A stretch of 64,000 nucleotides of DNA from an uncultured Clostridia bacterium (GCA_934462715.1 CAKSIJ010000007.1:79415-143414); one strand, 5' to 3'. Shown: positions 8,738 to 18,315, numbered from the stretch's first letter. Numbers and translations are program-made. The notes: generated from the sequence alone by a model not told the origin.

Positions 8738-9823
8738 TTACTTTCTTGCAAGATATTTTCTCATATCTATTGCGCAGGCAACGAGGATAATAAGGCCCTT
8801 GATAACGTAGAGCATATTTGCGTCAACCGAGAGGAAATTAAGACCCACGAAAATAATTTGCAGCAGGAAAACTCCGATTACTATACCGCTGATTTTACCT
8901 GTACCGCCGACAAAGGACACACCGCCTATAACGCAGGCTGCTATTGCGTCGGATTCGTAGTTAAGACCCGTATTTGCCGAGCAGGAAGCTATACGTGCGC
9001 CCTCGATGAATCCGGTGATACCGTACATTGCGCCGGCAAGCACGAAAACTCCTATAATAGTCCAGAAAACATTAACTCCGGAAACGTTAGCGGCTTCTTC
9101 GTTTGAGCCTACCGCAAACATATTCTTTCCGAACTTTGTTTTATTCCAAATAATCCACATAATTCCGGTAAGAATTAACGAATAGAGTACATATTTCGGA
9201 ATTGCAACATCTCCGATCTTAAAGAGTGTGCCGCGGACAAAATCGGTGTAGGACGAATCGAGTCCCGAGAGAGTTTGTCCGTTGTTTCCGCCAAGCATAA
9301 GATACATAAGCACAAGACCGAAAACAATAAGCTGAGTTGAAAGGGTAACAATAAACGGATGAAGCTTGAATTTAGCTACAAAGAATCCGTTCACAAAACC
9401 GATAACAGCGCCAACGGCAATTACAAGAAGCAAAACTGCCCAAAGAGGAATAACTCCGATATTGGGGAATATTTTATTTGCATAACCTACCATTTGAAGC
9501 AGTGACGCCGCAATACAGGCTGTAAGCCCAACGCATCGTCCTGCCGAAATATCGGTACCAGTAAGTACGATTGCACCTGCAATACCGAGAGCTATAGGCA
9601 GTTTTGCCGCTGTAAGCGAAATAATATTCACAATCGACGAGGTCGAAAGGAATGCCGGTACTCTTATTGCTATATAAATTACGGCAATAAGAATGATTAT
9701 ATACATTGCATTGTTAAAAAGCAAATCCGTTATTGTTCTGCGTTTATCGGCTCCTGACATTTTTTTGAAATTTTCAAGCCATACCGACAAACCGCTTTTT
9801 CTTGTTTGTGTTGCGTTTGACAT
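8738..9823 (-). CDS. mglC: galactose/glucose ABC transporter permease MglC
   Basis: 361 residues, all-helical, of the RbsC/MglC permease family (BPD_transp_2). Recognisable segments are GIAGAIVLTGTDISAGRCVGLTA, KFGKNMFAVGSNEEAANVSGVNV and AACVIGGVSFVGGTGKISG. ATG at 9823 is chosen because GGAGGA lies seven bases upstream; longer in-frame starts run into the end of mglA. It forms the membrane channel of the system with MglA and the binding lipoprotein MglB, and is last in the operon mglB-mglA-mglC. Confidence 0.94.
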   Translation of the reverse strand: MSNATQTRKSGLSVWLENFKKMSGADKRRTITDLLFNNAMYIIILIAVIYIAIRVPAFLSTSSIVNIISLTAAKLPIALGIAGAIVLTGTDISAGRCVGLTACIAASLLQMVGYANKIFPNIGVIPLWAVLLLVIAVGAVIGFVNGFFVAKFKLHPFIVTLSTQLIVFGLVLMYLMLGGNNGQTLSGLDSSYTDFVRGTLFKIGDVAIPKYVLYSLILTGIMWIIWNKTKFGKNMFAVGSNEEAANVSGVNVFWTIIGVFVLAGAMYGITGFIEGARIASCSANTGLNYESDAIAACVIGGVSFVGGTGKISGIVIGVFLLQIIFVGLNFLSVDANMLYVIKGLIILVACAIDMRKYLARK

Positions 9824-9848
9824 TTGTTTTTCCTCCATTCTGTAATTT

Positions 9849-11372
9849 TTATGCAAACTTTGCCGCAAGGGTCATGATTTCCTCTTGGGTTGCGGTTGCC
9901 GCATTTACTTCTCCGGCAAGCTTTCCGCCCGACATTACAAGTATTCTGTCGCAGACTCCCAAAAGCTCCGGCATTTCAGAAGATACCATAATTACCGTTT
10001 TACCCTTTTCCGCAAGATCTATAATAAGTTGATAAATTTCATATTTGGCACCTACATCTATACCTCTTGTAGGCTCGTCAAGCAAAAGAACCGTAGGCTC
10101 TGTTAAAAGCCATCGGCCGAGAATAACCTTTTGCTGATTACCTCCCGACAATGTTCGTATCTTTGTTTCCTGATTCGGCGTCTTTATCCTCATGGACTTT
10201 ATACACCAATCGGTGCTTTTCTTCAATTTTGCCTTGCTCAAAAACGGTCCCGTTTTGCATTTGTCAAGGCTTGATATTGTTGCGTTTTCCCGTATATTTA
10301 ATATTCCGAATATTCCCGTTGCACGGCGTTCCTCGGTAAGGAGTGCAAAACCATTCTTAATTGAATCTCCTGCATTTTTGTTTTTGATTATTTTTCCGTC
10401 AAGCTTGATAGTACCCGATTTTCTTGTTGCGACACCGAAAATATTTTCGAGCAGCTCTGTTCTTCCCGAGCTGTCAAGACCGGCAACTCCGAGGATTTCC
10501 CCCTTTCGTGCTTTAAATGACACGTTGCGGAGCTTTGAGTACATTGCGGTAAGATTATCAACCTCCAAAAGCACATCTCCGATTTTGTTAACCTTTGGCG
10601 GATATACGTTTGTAAGCTCACGTCCAACCATAAGTCTTATTATTTCGTCCATCGTAAGATCTTTGGCTTCCTTTGTTGCAATCCATTTTCCGTCACGCAT
10701 TATAGTAACTTCGTCAGAAATTCTTAATATTTCAGTCATTTTATGTGATATATAGATTATTGCACAGCCCTTGCTGCGAAGCATATCTATAATTTTAAAC
10801 AAACGCTCAACCTCTTCCTCGGTTAGCGATGAAGTAGGCTCGTCAAATACTATTACCTTTGAATTGTAGGAAACAGCCTTTGCTATTTCAACCATCTGTC
10901 TTTGCGATACCGGCATGGTACTCATTACGGTTTTAGGATCTATGTTAAGTCCGAGTGTTTCAAAAATTTCCTTTGTTGCCCTGTACATTTTCTTTTCACT
11001 GGTGATCGGGATTCCCTTTGCCACTGTCGGGAAACGTCCGAGCCACATATTATCCATGACATTGCGCTTCAATGCCTGATTAAGCTCCTGATGCACCATA
11101 GCAACACCGTTTTCAAGCGCCTCTTTGGAATTTTTGAAGTCTACCTCCCTGCCGTCAAGATATATGCTTCCGGAATCCTTGCTGTACACTCCGAAAAGAC
11201 ATTTCATAAGAGTTGATTTGCCTGCTCCGTTCTCTCCCATAAGCGCATGAACCGTACCTGCTTTAACGCTGAGGTTTACCTTATCCAGCGCCTTTACGCC
11301 GGGGAAAGCCTTTTCAATGTCCACCATTTTCAGAAGAACGTTCTTTTCTTTATTATTTATATCATAACTCAT
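9849..11372 (-). CDS. mglA: galactose/glucose ABC transporter ATP-binding protein MglA
   Basis: 507 residues with two ABC domains in tandem. The first has a full Walker A (GENGAGKST, 46-54), a VSQRQMVEIAKA signature and VIVFDEPTSSL. The second has the degenerate Walker A seen in this family (GLDSSGRTEL), the signature LSGGNQQKV and LLLDEPTRGID. It energises sugar uptake through MglC. The start lacks a strong Shine-Dalgarno site; a stem-loop in the gap before it may set expression relative to mglB. Confidence 0.95.
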   Translation of the reverse strand: MSYDINNKEKNVLLKMVDIEKAFPGVKALDKVNLSVKAGTVHALMGENGAGKSTLMKCLFGVYSKDSGSIYLDGREVDFKNSKEALENGVAMVHQELNQALKRNVMDNMWLGRFPTVAKGIPITSEKKMYRATKEIFETLGLNIDPKTVMSTMPVSQRQMVEIAKAVSYNSKVIVFDEPTSSLTEEEVERLFKIIDMLRSKGCAIIYISHKMTEILRISDEVTIMRDGKWIATKEAKDLTMDEIIRLMVGRELTNVYPPKVNKIGDVLLEVDNLTAMYSKLRNVSFKARKGEILGVAGLDSSGRTELLENIFGVATRKSGTIKLDGKIIKNKNAGDSIKNGFALLTEERRATGIFGILNIRENATISSLDKCKTGPFLSKAKLKKSTDWCIKSMRIKTPNQETKIRTLSGGNQQKVILGRWLLTEPTVLLLDEPTRGIDVGAKYEIYQLIIDLAEKGKTVIMVSSEMPELLGVCDRILVMSGGKLAGEVNAATATQEEIMTLAAKFA

Positions 11373-11405
11373 AAGCGATACCCCGTTTCTTTTATTGCGG
11401 CTTTC

Positions 11406-11425
11406 GGGAGCGTTTTCACGCTCCC
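11406..11425 (-). other. intercistronic hairpin between mglB and mglA
   Basis: A perfect seven-pair stem, GGGAGCG with CGCTCCC around TTTTCA, lies in the 103-bp gap between the two genes and has no following T-run. This is typical of an mRNA-stabilising hairpin that raises binding-protein yield over ATPase and permease. Confidence 0.55.
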
Positions 11426-11475
11426 TGCCGATTTATCGTTTTAATGATTGCAGTGCGGCAATCACCTTGAACTGT

Positions 11476-12561
11476 TTAGTTGTTTTCCGCAGTGTAGGTT
11501 GAATACGGAATATTTACTCTCCATGTTCCCACTACATCACTGCTGTCAAGACCGTCAAGAGCGTTTTTATCATTAAGATAATTTTGTGCAATGTTTGTGA
11601 TTGCGCTTGCCATACCGTCAGCGTCCTGCTTGATTGTTCCCATCATGGTGCCCTTTGAAATTGCCGATTTTGCGGCGTCTGTCGCGTCAACTCCGAATAC
11701 CGGGATTGTTTTGCCTGTTCCGTTGTTGTAGCCGGCGGTCTGAAGTGCCGACAATGCACCGAGTGCCATTTCGTCATTGTTTGCTATAACAAGCTCTACC
11801 ATGTTGTTGTTTGCAACGCTGTACTGAGCAAGAATTGTGCTCATATAGTCTGTAGCGGCTGCCGATGACCACTGACCGTTCTGGTCAACAAGGTATTTAT
11901 TGCTGTTTGATGAATCATAAAATTCAAGATCGGGCTTTCCTGCCGCTTTCAAAACCTTGTTTGCGTCCTCAACACCGTACTGTGTACGCGCTATAGCCTC
12001 CATGTTTCCTTCCTGACCCTTGAACATAACGTAGCTGATTTTTCCGTCGCCGTTAAGGTCAACTGCGTCAAAGTTTTCTGTCAGGTACTTTCCTATCATA
12101 TCGCCCTGCATATGACCTGCCATTTCGTAGTCCGTTCCTACGAATACGCATTTATCATAGCTGCTTACGACAGATTCCTCAACAGAACGGTTAAAGAATA
12201 TTACAGGAACATTCTTTTCCTTTGCCTGATTGATGATGTTCTGTGCCGCATCGTTTGAGCCAGTGTCAACAACGTTGATAACAAGAAGCTTTGAACCCTT
12301 TGCAAGAGCTGTTGTTACCTGCTCTGTCTGTGTTGTCTGGTTTCCGTTTGCGTCATAGTTCTGGAATTTTACTCCCTTTTCTGTTAAGAGCTTGTCCATT
12401 GATGAACGAACGCTTGAAATGTATGTGTCACTGTAGGTGTAGTAGAATACGGAAATTTCTCCGTCCGACGAACCTTTTGCGTTGTCTCCGCCTCCGCATG
12501 ACGCAAGTCCTGCGGTCATCATGATTGCCATTGCGGCTGCCAACAATTTTTTCATCTTCAT
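11476..12561 (-). CDS. mglB: galactose/glucose-binding lipoprotein MglB
   Basis: 361 residues. The signal peptide MKMKKLLAAAMAIMMTAGLA ends in lipobox LASC (Cys22). The mature domain is a periplasmic-binding-protein-4 fold, and DLNGDGKISYVMFKGQEG matches the calcium-binding loop of E. coli galactose-binding protein, which makes the galactose/glucose assignment firm. ATG at 12561 has AGGAG about eight bases upstream; the 38 extra in-frame codons upstream are unlikely to be translated. It is the first gene of mglBAC and delivers sugar to the MglA/MglC transporter. Confidence 0.95.
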   Translation of the reverse strand: MKMKKLLAAAMAIMMTAGLASCGGGDNAKGSSDGEISVFYYTYSDTYISSVRSSMDKLLTEKGVKFQNYDANGNQTTQTEQVTTALAKGSKLLVINVVDTGSNDAAQNIINQAKEKNVPVIFFNRSVEESVVSSYDKCVFVGTDYEMAGHMQGDMIGKYLTENFDAVDLNGDGKISYVMFKGQEGNMEAIARTQYGVEDANKVLKAAGKPDLEFYDSSNSNKYLVDQNGQWSSAAATDYMSTILAQYSVANNNMVELVIANNDEMALGALSALQTAGYNNGTGKTIPVFGVDATDAAKSAISKGTMMGTIKQDADGMASAITNIAQNYLNDKNALDGLDSSDVVGTWRVNIPYSTYTAENN

Positions 12562-12846
12562 AGTAAGATCTCCTTTCGTTTCGGAATCGCTTCGTGCCTT
12601 TGCTCCGATTCCGTATGTCTTTGTTTTTTCCTCGACTTCTCTTGTCGTTGGCTTTATTATATAATATAAAAACAAAAAAATAAATGAGTTTTATTATTCA
12701 AAATGTACAAAAAATTATCATGTTTTGAAAAAAAGCATAAGTTTTTTTATCATAGGGATATTAAACGAGAATTCTTTATCGGGTTATTTCATTCGCTTTT
12801 TGGGATTAAAATAACCTTTATCTCATCAGAAATTATCATTATGCTA

Positions 12847-12875
12847 TTGAAAAGGATTATGTCTTATGATATAAT
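12847..12875 (+). promoter_or_regulatory. promoter for the ATC-hydrolase-like pseudogene
   Basis: TTGAAA (12847-12852), a 17-bp spacer, and TATAAT (12870-12875). The rest of the 425-bp region 12562-12986 is AT-rich and shows no gene; the mglB promoter must lie here but no clear -35 box was found. Confidence 0.6.
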
Positions 12876-12986
12876 AAAGCGTGAAAATACAGCAAGAAAA
12901 AATTTAACTATACAAAAAAAGTCAAGCTGATACATAATGAATTTATCGGATAATGCGGCGGAAATGCGGATATAGAAGGAATGAAA

Positions 12987-13584
12987 ATGAAAAAAGCTAT
13001 CTTATTAAGGATTTTCAAAAGACGGTATCGCGGCAATTTTCTGCAAAATCAACAGAGCTGAACACCGCTTTTTTGAACGTCTCGCAGTGCTCCGCAGCGA
13101 AAACCGTAACGCTTCAAAGGAAAAACAGCGGCATCCGGAAAAGCAGATTCTTCCCGGAATCGCAATTTATGAAACGCTTCAAGCTGTCATGTCAAAGGAC
13201 AAGACACCGCAAGCCGTACACGGCTATACGGAGCAGCACGTTCACAAAATGAAGAAAGTATTTCTTACGTTAATACACATTCCCGGTCTGTACCGAAAAG
13301 TGCCGAGAATTTTCGGCAAACAGACTCCTAAGCTTTTCGTTGTAACGGCAGGCTTCGCCGCACACGAGATACAGATTACTGACAAGGTTTGGAGAATCGA
13401 CATGATACAATGTCCTTATCACTATACCTGCGTTAAGTACAGCTGTCCCGAGCTATGCCGATGCTTCTGTGACAGCGATGATATTTCCTATTACGGACTG
13501 CACCCAAAGCTTTTATGGCACAGAACAAAGACTCCCGGCAGGGGCGATGAAGTATGTGATTTTTGTATAAAAATAACAAAATAA
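12987..13584 (+). pseudogene. L-2-amino-thiazoline-4-carboxylic acid hydrolase-like protein, frameshifted
   Basis: The reading begins at ATG 12987 (AGAAGGA six bases upstream) as MKKAILLRI, then must change frame in the T-run at 13012-13015 to continue SKDGIAAIFCKINRAEHRFFERLA and run open to 13584. Removing one T restores one frame of about 198 residues. The C-terminal half matches the ATC hydrolase family: DMIQCPYHYTCVKYSCPEL, CFCDSDDISYYGLHPKL, RTKTPGRGDEVCDF. Those enzymes open the thiazoline ring during cysteine formation, but many relatives have no tested role. The frameshift could be real decay or an assembly error. Confidence 0.72.
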
Positions 13585-13589
13585 ATTTA

Positions 13590-13626
13590 AAAACAGCCTT
13601 GTGGTTTATCTCCGCAAAGCTGTTTT
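13590..13626. terminator. probable bidirectional terminator
   Basis: AAAACAGC-cTTG pairs imperfectly with CAAa-GCTGTTTT and is followed on the plus strand by AATTTTTAA. It lies between the convergent pseudogene and cyclophilin gene. Confidence 0.55.
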
Positions 13627-13637
13627 AATTTTTAACA

Positions 13638-14114
13638 TTATGCTAATCTTATTGATTCAATTATCTGCGGTTCAAGCGGACAATCCTGAAAATCAGTTCT
13701 GACCCCGGCAATTTTATCAACCACATCAAGTCCCTCGGTTATCTTTCCGAAAGCGGCATACTGACCGTCAAGGTGCGGTGCGTCCTCATGCATAATAAAG
13801 AACTGACTTGAAGCACTGTTTGGGAAAGACGTTCTTGCCATTGAAAGAACACCTCTTGTATGCTTAAGGTTGTTTGTGAATCCGTTTTTGGTAAATTCAC
13901 CTTTAATCGAAGCAGCCTCCTTATGATTTCCTTTTTCATCATATCCGCCGCCTTGAATCATAAAACCCTTGATCACTCTGTGGAAAATCAAACCATCAAA
14001 AAATTTCCTGTTTATAAGGTTTACAAAATTTCCTACCGTTTCGGGTGCAATTTCCGGATAAAGCTCCGCTTTCATCACATCGCCGTTTTTCATTGTAATA
14101 ATAATATCGCTCAT
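13638..14114 (-). CDS. cytoplasmic peptidyl-prolyl cis-trans isomerase, cyclophilin type
   Basis: 158 residues, one cyclophilin domain without signal peptide, so cytoplasmic. The active-site block FHRVIKGFMIQGG, then GVLSMAR, ASSQFFIM and DGQYAAFGKI are all present; the arginine of FHR and the QFFIM strand form the proline pocket. It catalyses proline isomerisation in folding. It lies 26 bp downstream of a second, secreted cyclophilin with very similar sequence, so the two look like a duplication with divided location. Confidence 0.95.
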   Translation of the reverse strand: MSDIIITMKNGDVMKAELYPEIAPETVGNFVNLINRKFFDGLIFHRVIKGFMIQGGGYDEKGNHKEAASIKGEFTKNGFTNNLKHTRGVLSMARTSFPNSASSQFFIMHEDAPHLDGQYAAFGKITEGLDVVDKIAGVRTDFQDCPLEPQIIESIRLA

Positions 14115-14140
14115 TTAAAAAATCCTTTCTTATCCAAATC

Positions 14141-14815
14141 TTACTTTCCGACTGATATTGTCTTTATGATAATCGGGTCAACGGGGCAATCCGACATTCC
14201 GTACTTCGGATCTGTTCCGGTTTTTGCGGTTGCGATTTCATCAATGTACTCCAGTCCCTCGGTTATACGTCCGAAAGCGGCATACTGACCGTCAAGATGC
14301 GGTGCGTCCTCCTGCATGATAAAGAACTGACTTGACGCAGAATCCGGATCATTCGTTCTTGCCATCGACAAAACGCCCTTGGTATGCTTCAGCGGATTAT
14401 TGAATCCGTTTTGTGTAAACTCGCCTTTTATGGCAGTGCTTTCTTTAGGGTTCATATCCTTATCGTAACCGCCGCCCTGAATCATAAAGCCGTCAATAAC
14501 TCTGTGGAAAATCAAGCCGTCATAAAACTTATCCTTTGCAAGCTTTACAAAGTTTTTAACCGTTTCGGGAGCGAGATTCGGATAAAGCTCGCCTTTCATA
14601 ACTCCGCCGTTTTCAAGCTCGATTGTTACACTTATCGGGTCGGCATAGAGCTTGGCTTCGTCAACTTGTTCCTCAGCTGTGGGGGACGGGCTTGCCGCTT
14701 CTTGAGTCTGCTCCGGTGCGGAGCTGCCTTGCGGGTCGGCTTTTTTTGTACCGCATGAGCTGAGTGCCGTCATCATTACAACCGATAATACCAATGCAAT
14801 TAATTTTTTCATCAT
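14141..14815 (-). CDS. lipoprotein peptidyl-prolyl isomerase, cyclophilin type
   Basis: 224 residues: signal peptide with lipobox LSSC (Cys21), a low-complexity Ser/Pro/Gln/Glu linker (about 22-50), then a cyclophilin domain with FHRVIDGFMIQGGGYD, GVLSMART, SASSQFFIMQED and DGQYAAFGRI. It should act outside the membrane on secreted or wall proteins. AGAGG lies six bases before the ATG. It is co-directional with the cytoplasmic paralogue downstream. Confidence 0.94.
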   Translation of the reverse strand: MMKKLIALVLSVVMMTALSSCGTKKADPQGSSAPEQTQEAASPSPTAEEQVDEAKLYADPISVTIELENGGVMKGELYPNLAPETVKNFVKLAKDKFYDGLIFHRVIDGFMIQGGGYDKDMNPKESTAIKGEFTQNGFNNPLKHTKGVLSMARTNDPDSASSQFFIMQEDAPHLDGQYAAFGRITEGLEYIDEIATAKTGTDPKYGMSDCPVDPIIIKTISVGK

Positions 14816-14894
14816 AGAAAACCTCTTTCTTTTTTATGCACAAAGGAATTAAATTTTGTGCCTTTATCCGATATTCTTTACTTTAGCTTATATT

Positions 14895-17426
14895 TTATTC
14901 CGAATCGGTATCGGTTGATGCGTCCTGAGAAGTATTTGCGTCTTCAGAAGCGTCGGCATTTTCCTCCTCGTCCTCGTGAGGGGTTTTTGCCATAGATACA
15001 AGCTTAATGCCGTCGTCAAGGCGCATAATCTTAACTCCTTGCGTCTGACGTCCGTATGTGCTGATTTCGGAGGATTCCGTTCTGATAAGAACGCCGTCCG
15101 ATGTTATCAGCATAATATCGTCCGTAGGCTCGACCTCCGTGAGTCCCGCAAGCTTTCCGGTTTTATCGGTAATTCTATAGGTGAATATTCCCTTACCGCC
15201 TCTTGTTTGAATCTTATATTCCGAGAACGGAGTCTTTTTGCCGTAACCGTTTTCGGTAACAACCAGGAGCTCGCCGTCATGAGGTGCGATACAAGCGCCG
15301 ATTACATAATCTCCGCTGTTGAGTCTGATACCTCTTACACCGCGTGCGGTTCTGCCCATTCCTCTTACGTCACGTTCGTTGAACTGTATAGCCATACCGT
15401 TTCTTGTGCCGATTAAGACATTCTGTTCTCCGTTTGTAAGAAGAACATTAATAAGGCTGTCGCCCTCAACAAGCTCAATCGCTCTCAGACCGCCGTTTCT
15501 GATTCTCGAATAATCCATAAGATCCGTCTTTTTAACGATACCCTGCTTTGTAAAAAACGTAAGGTACAATCCCTCGCTGAATTCTCTTATCGGCATCATT
15601 GCGGTAATCTTTTCTCCCGATTCAAGCGGAAGCAGGTTCACAATTGCAGTTCCCCGCGCCTGTCTGCCGGCTTCCGGAATCTCATAGCCTTTAAGACGGT
15701 ATACGATTCCTCTCGTTGTGAAGAACAGTATGGTATCGTGCGTAGAGGTTGTAAACAGCTGTTCAACAAAATCCTCCTCACGGGTCGTCATACCCGAAAT
15801 ACCTCTGCCGCCTCTGTGCTGCGACTTGTAAGTCGTAACCGGAACACGCTTTGTGTAGCCGTTATGAGTCAGCGTGATAACCACGTCCTCCTCATCTATC
15901 AGATCCTCAATATCTATATCGTTTGCAACCATAGCGATTTCTGTCTTTCTGTCATCGCCGTATTTTGCCTTGATGTTTGTCAGGTCGGTTTTTACGATTT
16001 CAAGGACACGGTATTCGTTCGCAAGTATATCGTTGAAATCAGCAATTTTAGCCGAAAGCTGTTCAAATTCGTTCTCAACCTTTTCTCTCTCGAGTCCGGA
16101 TAAACGTCCCAGCTGCATTTGCACGATTGCCGTCGACTGCGGATCGGACAAGCCGAAACGCTCTTGCAGAGCAAGCTTTGAATCGGGGATTGATTTTGAA
16201 GCTCTGATTATTTTTATAACCTCGTCAATATTGTCAATCGCAATTTTGTAGCCCTCTAAAATATGAAGTCTTTCCTCTGCTTTTGCAAGGTCAAATTTTG
16301 TTCTTCTTACGATTACGTCCTTTTGATGAGCAATGTAGTAATCAATCATTTCTCTCAGGTTCAGAATCTTCGGCTCGTTGTCAACCAAAGCAAGGAAAAT
16401 CACCCCGAAGGTATCCTGCATTTGAGTGAATTTATACAGGTTGTTAAGTACAATGTTCGGGTTTGCATCTCGTTTCAATTCGATAATGAAATGCATATTT
16501 TCATCGGATTCGTCACGGGTTGAAGAAATACCGTCAATTTTTCCGTCCCTTACAAGGTCATTTATATATTTTTCAAGCTTTGCCTTGTTTACCTGGTACG
16601 GAAGCTCGGAAACGACAATTCTTGTTTTTCCTCCGTCAAGCTCTTCGATTTCGGCTTTTGCACGCATAATCACCTTACCTCTGCCTGTGTGATATGCGCT
16701 TCTTATGCCGCTTTTACCCATGATGACGCCGCCTGTCGGGAAGTCCGGGCCTTTGATGTACTCCATGAGCTCGTCTATCGTAATATCGGGATCGTCTATT
16801 GCGGCTATTATTCCGTCTATTACCTCGCTTAAATTGTGAGGAGGAATATTGGTTGCCATTCCTACCGCAATACCCGATGAGCCGTTAACGAGAAGATTAG
16901 GGAATCTTGCCGGGAGAACGCTCGGTTCAAGGCGCTTATCGTCATAGTTGGAAACAAGATCTACCGTTTCCTTTTCAATATCCGACAGCATTTCCGCCGC
17001 TATTTTTGACATTTTTGCTTCTGTGTATCGGTAAGCAGCCGGGGGATCTCCGTCCACCGAACCAAAGTTACCTTTACCCTGTACAAGAGGGTATCTCAAT
17101 GAGAAATCCTGCGCCAAACGTACCATTGCGTCATATACCGAACTGTCGCCGTGGGGGTGATATTTACCCAAAACGTCGCCGACGGTTGCCGACGATTTTC
17201 TGAAATCGTTTTCATACAACAGATTGGCTTCGTACATATCGTAAAGGATACGTCTGTGAACAGGCTTTAAACCGTCACGAACATCGGGGAGCGCACGGCT
17301 TACAATAACGCTCATTGCATAGTCTATATATGATTTTTTCATTTCGCTGTTAAGCTCAACGTTAACAATCTTTTGGTTGGCAAGAACCTCCATATCAAGC
17401 TCTTTTTCTTTAGTCTTTTTTGCCAT
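14895..17426 (-). CDS. gyrA: DNA gyrase subunit A
   Basis: 843 residues, a full-length type II topoisomerase breakage-reunion subunit. Catalytic Tyr134 lies in AAYRYTEAKM (Tyr122 in E. coli). The quinolone region HPHGDSSVYD has Ser95 and Asp99 at the positions of E. coli Ser83 and Asp87, the drug-sensitive residues. The C-terminal beta-pinwheel carries a GyrA box, QHRGGRG, which marks gyrase rather than topoisomerase IV. An acidic, Asp/Ser/Thr-rich tail of about 25 residues ends the protein. gyrB is not beside it in this window. Confidence 0.97.
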   Translation of the reverse strand: MAKKTKEKELDMEVLANQKIVNVELNSEMKKSYIDYAMSVIVSRALPDVRDGLKPVHRRILYDMYEANLLYENDFRKSSATVGDVLGKYHPHGDSSVYDAMVRLAQDFSLRYPLVQGKGNFGSVDGDPPAAYRYTEAKMSKIAAEMLSDIEKETVDLVSNYDDKRLEPSVLPARFPNLLVNGSSGIAVGMATNIPPHNLSEVIDGIIAAIDDPDITIDELMEYIKGPDFPTGGVIMGKSGIRSAYHTGRGKVIMRAKAEIEELDGGKTRIVVSELPYQVNKAKLEKYINDLVRDGKIDGISSTRDESDENMHFIIELKRDANPNIVLNNLYKFTQMQDTFGVIFLALVDNEPKILNLREMIDYYIAHQKDVIVRRTKFDLAKAEERLHILEGYKIAIDNIDEVIKIIRASKSIPDSKLALQERFGLSDPQSTAIVQMQLGRLSGLEREKVENEFEQLSAKIADFNDILANEYRVLEIVKTDLTNIKAKYGDDRKTEIAMVANDIDIEDLIDEEDVVITLTHNGYTKRVPVTTYKSQHRGGRGISGMTTREEDFVEQLFTTSTHDTILFFTTRGIVYRLKGYEIPEAGRQARGTAIVNLLPLESGEKITAMMPIREFSEGLYLTFFTKQGIVKKTDLMDYSRIRNGGLRAIELVEGDSLINVLLTNGEQNVLIGTRNGMAIQFNERDVRGMGRTARGVRGIRLNSGDYVIGACIAPHDGELLVVTENGYGKKTPFSEYKIQTRGGKGIFTYRITDKTGKLAGLTEVEPTDDIMLITSDGVLIRTESSEISTYGRQTQGVKIMRLDDGIKLVSMAKTPHEDEEENADASEDANTSQDASTDTDSE

Positions 17427-17989
17427 AATTAATTCCGCAGCCTTTCCGCCCGCAAATTGCTGTAACGGCTAACAACGGAATTATCCTGCGGGCAAGATGA
17501 TCCGTTTTTTGTATTTACCGAAATTTTGACTGTATCAGAATTGAAATTTGCATAAAAATACGTTAAACATAAACAATTACAGCTTTTCATATGTATATTA
17601 TTATATCATATTTTCAAGAAAAAATCAAGTGTTATAACGCATTTTTCATAGGAATTTCACAGATTATTACTGCCTTATTACATCAAAATTTTTTTATTAT
17701 TGACCAACGAATAAAATATACTCCGGTGCGTGACAAAATTAAAAACCGACACCTTGGAAAAGATGAGATTTGTGTCTTAAATCCCATTAATTAACCTAAC
17801 AAAAAAAGAACAGGTTTGTCATAGTGTGTTTACCCTTGACTTGCCTATTCTTTTTTTGCCGCTTCCGAAATTCTATTATTCCAATATCCGCTAAAAATTC
17901 CGTAAAAATGCAACTTTACTATTTTGCGCACTTCTGTTCTAAGTTAATTATTATGTAATCGGGTTTATATATTTTGAAAAAATTTTACC
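17427..17989. other. gyrA leader and gene-free stretch
   Basis: A stem of CCCGCA with TGCGGG (about 17449-17494) lies in the gyrA 5' leader. Further out, 17801-17857 is an inverted repeat with A-run and T-run ends (AAAAAAAGAA-c-AGG / CCT-a-TTCTTTTTTT), which would terminate transcription in either direction. No convincing gene is seen. Confidence 0.5.
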
Positions 17990-18082
17990 CTATTTGCTCT
18001 TTATGTTCAGTTTGTTAGCCAATTCGGCAATGCTGACTTTTTTCTCGCTTAATAAATTACGCAAATAATCTCCAAAATTCAT
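17990..18082 (-). CDS. 30-residue HTH-like peptide, probable remnant of an XRE regulator
   Basis: The frame MNFGDYLRNLLSEKKVSIAE and then LANKLNIKSK ends at TAG. It begins with AAAGGTG eight bases before the ATG, a good Shine-Dalgarno site. The sequence looks like helices 1-2 of a Cro/CI helix-turn-helix that stops before the recognition helix, so it is likely a truncated regulator gene whose start has survived. A real short peptide cannot be excluded. Confidence 0.45.
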   Translation of the reverse strand: MNFGDYLRNLLSEKKVSIAELANKLNIKSK

Positions 18083-18220
18083 AATTCATCACCTTTCCTC
18101 ACATTATACGTTGAATATTTTATCATAATTTGAGATTTTTTTCCATAATTAATTAAAAATGTCACGCAATGCTTTTGTGTGAACCGATTTTTTTGATATA
18201 TCGCAAAAAATTATGAAACA

Positions 18221-18259
18221 AAAAATCCCTGTTCTGCAAATACGCAAAACAAGGATTTT
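18221..18259 (-). terminator. terminator of the liv operon
   Basis: AAAAATCC-c-TGTT-c-TGC pairs with GCA-a-AACA-a-GGATTTT, and on the minus strand the stem is followed by a T-rich run. It lies just downstream of livF. Confidence 0.75.
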
Positions 18260-18315
18260 CACACTTTTGAAAGAACCGTGAAGTACTTGTAATATTAAAT
18301 TTTAATACTGCTTTA

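Noticed and set aside
11406..11425. Hairpin between mglB and mglA as a terminator
   Set aside because: The stem is perfect but no T-run follows on the minus strand, so it was called an mRNA-stabilising element instead.
12703..12930. 75-codon open frame on the plus strand
   Set aside because: It is Lys/Phe/Ile-rich AT sequence with no ribosome site, no recognisable family and lies in a promoter region.
15000..17200. Several plus-strand frames of 60-146 codons over gyrA
   Set aside because: All lie antisense to an intact gyrA and have no ribosome sites or known motifs.
17801..17857. Intrinsic terminator of a gene
   Set aside because: The fold is good, but no gene ends nearby on either strand, so it is only recorded as an inverted repeat.
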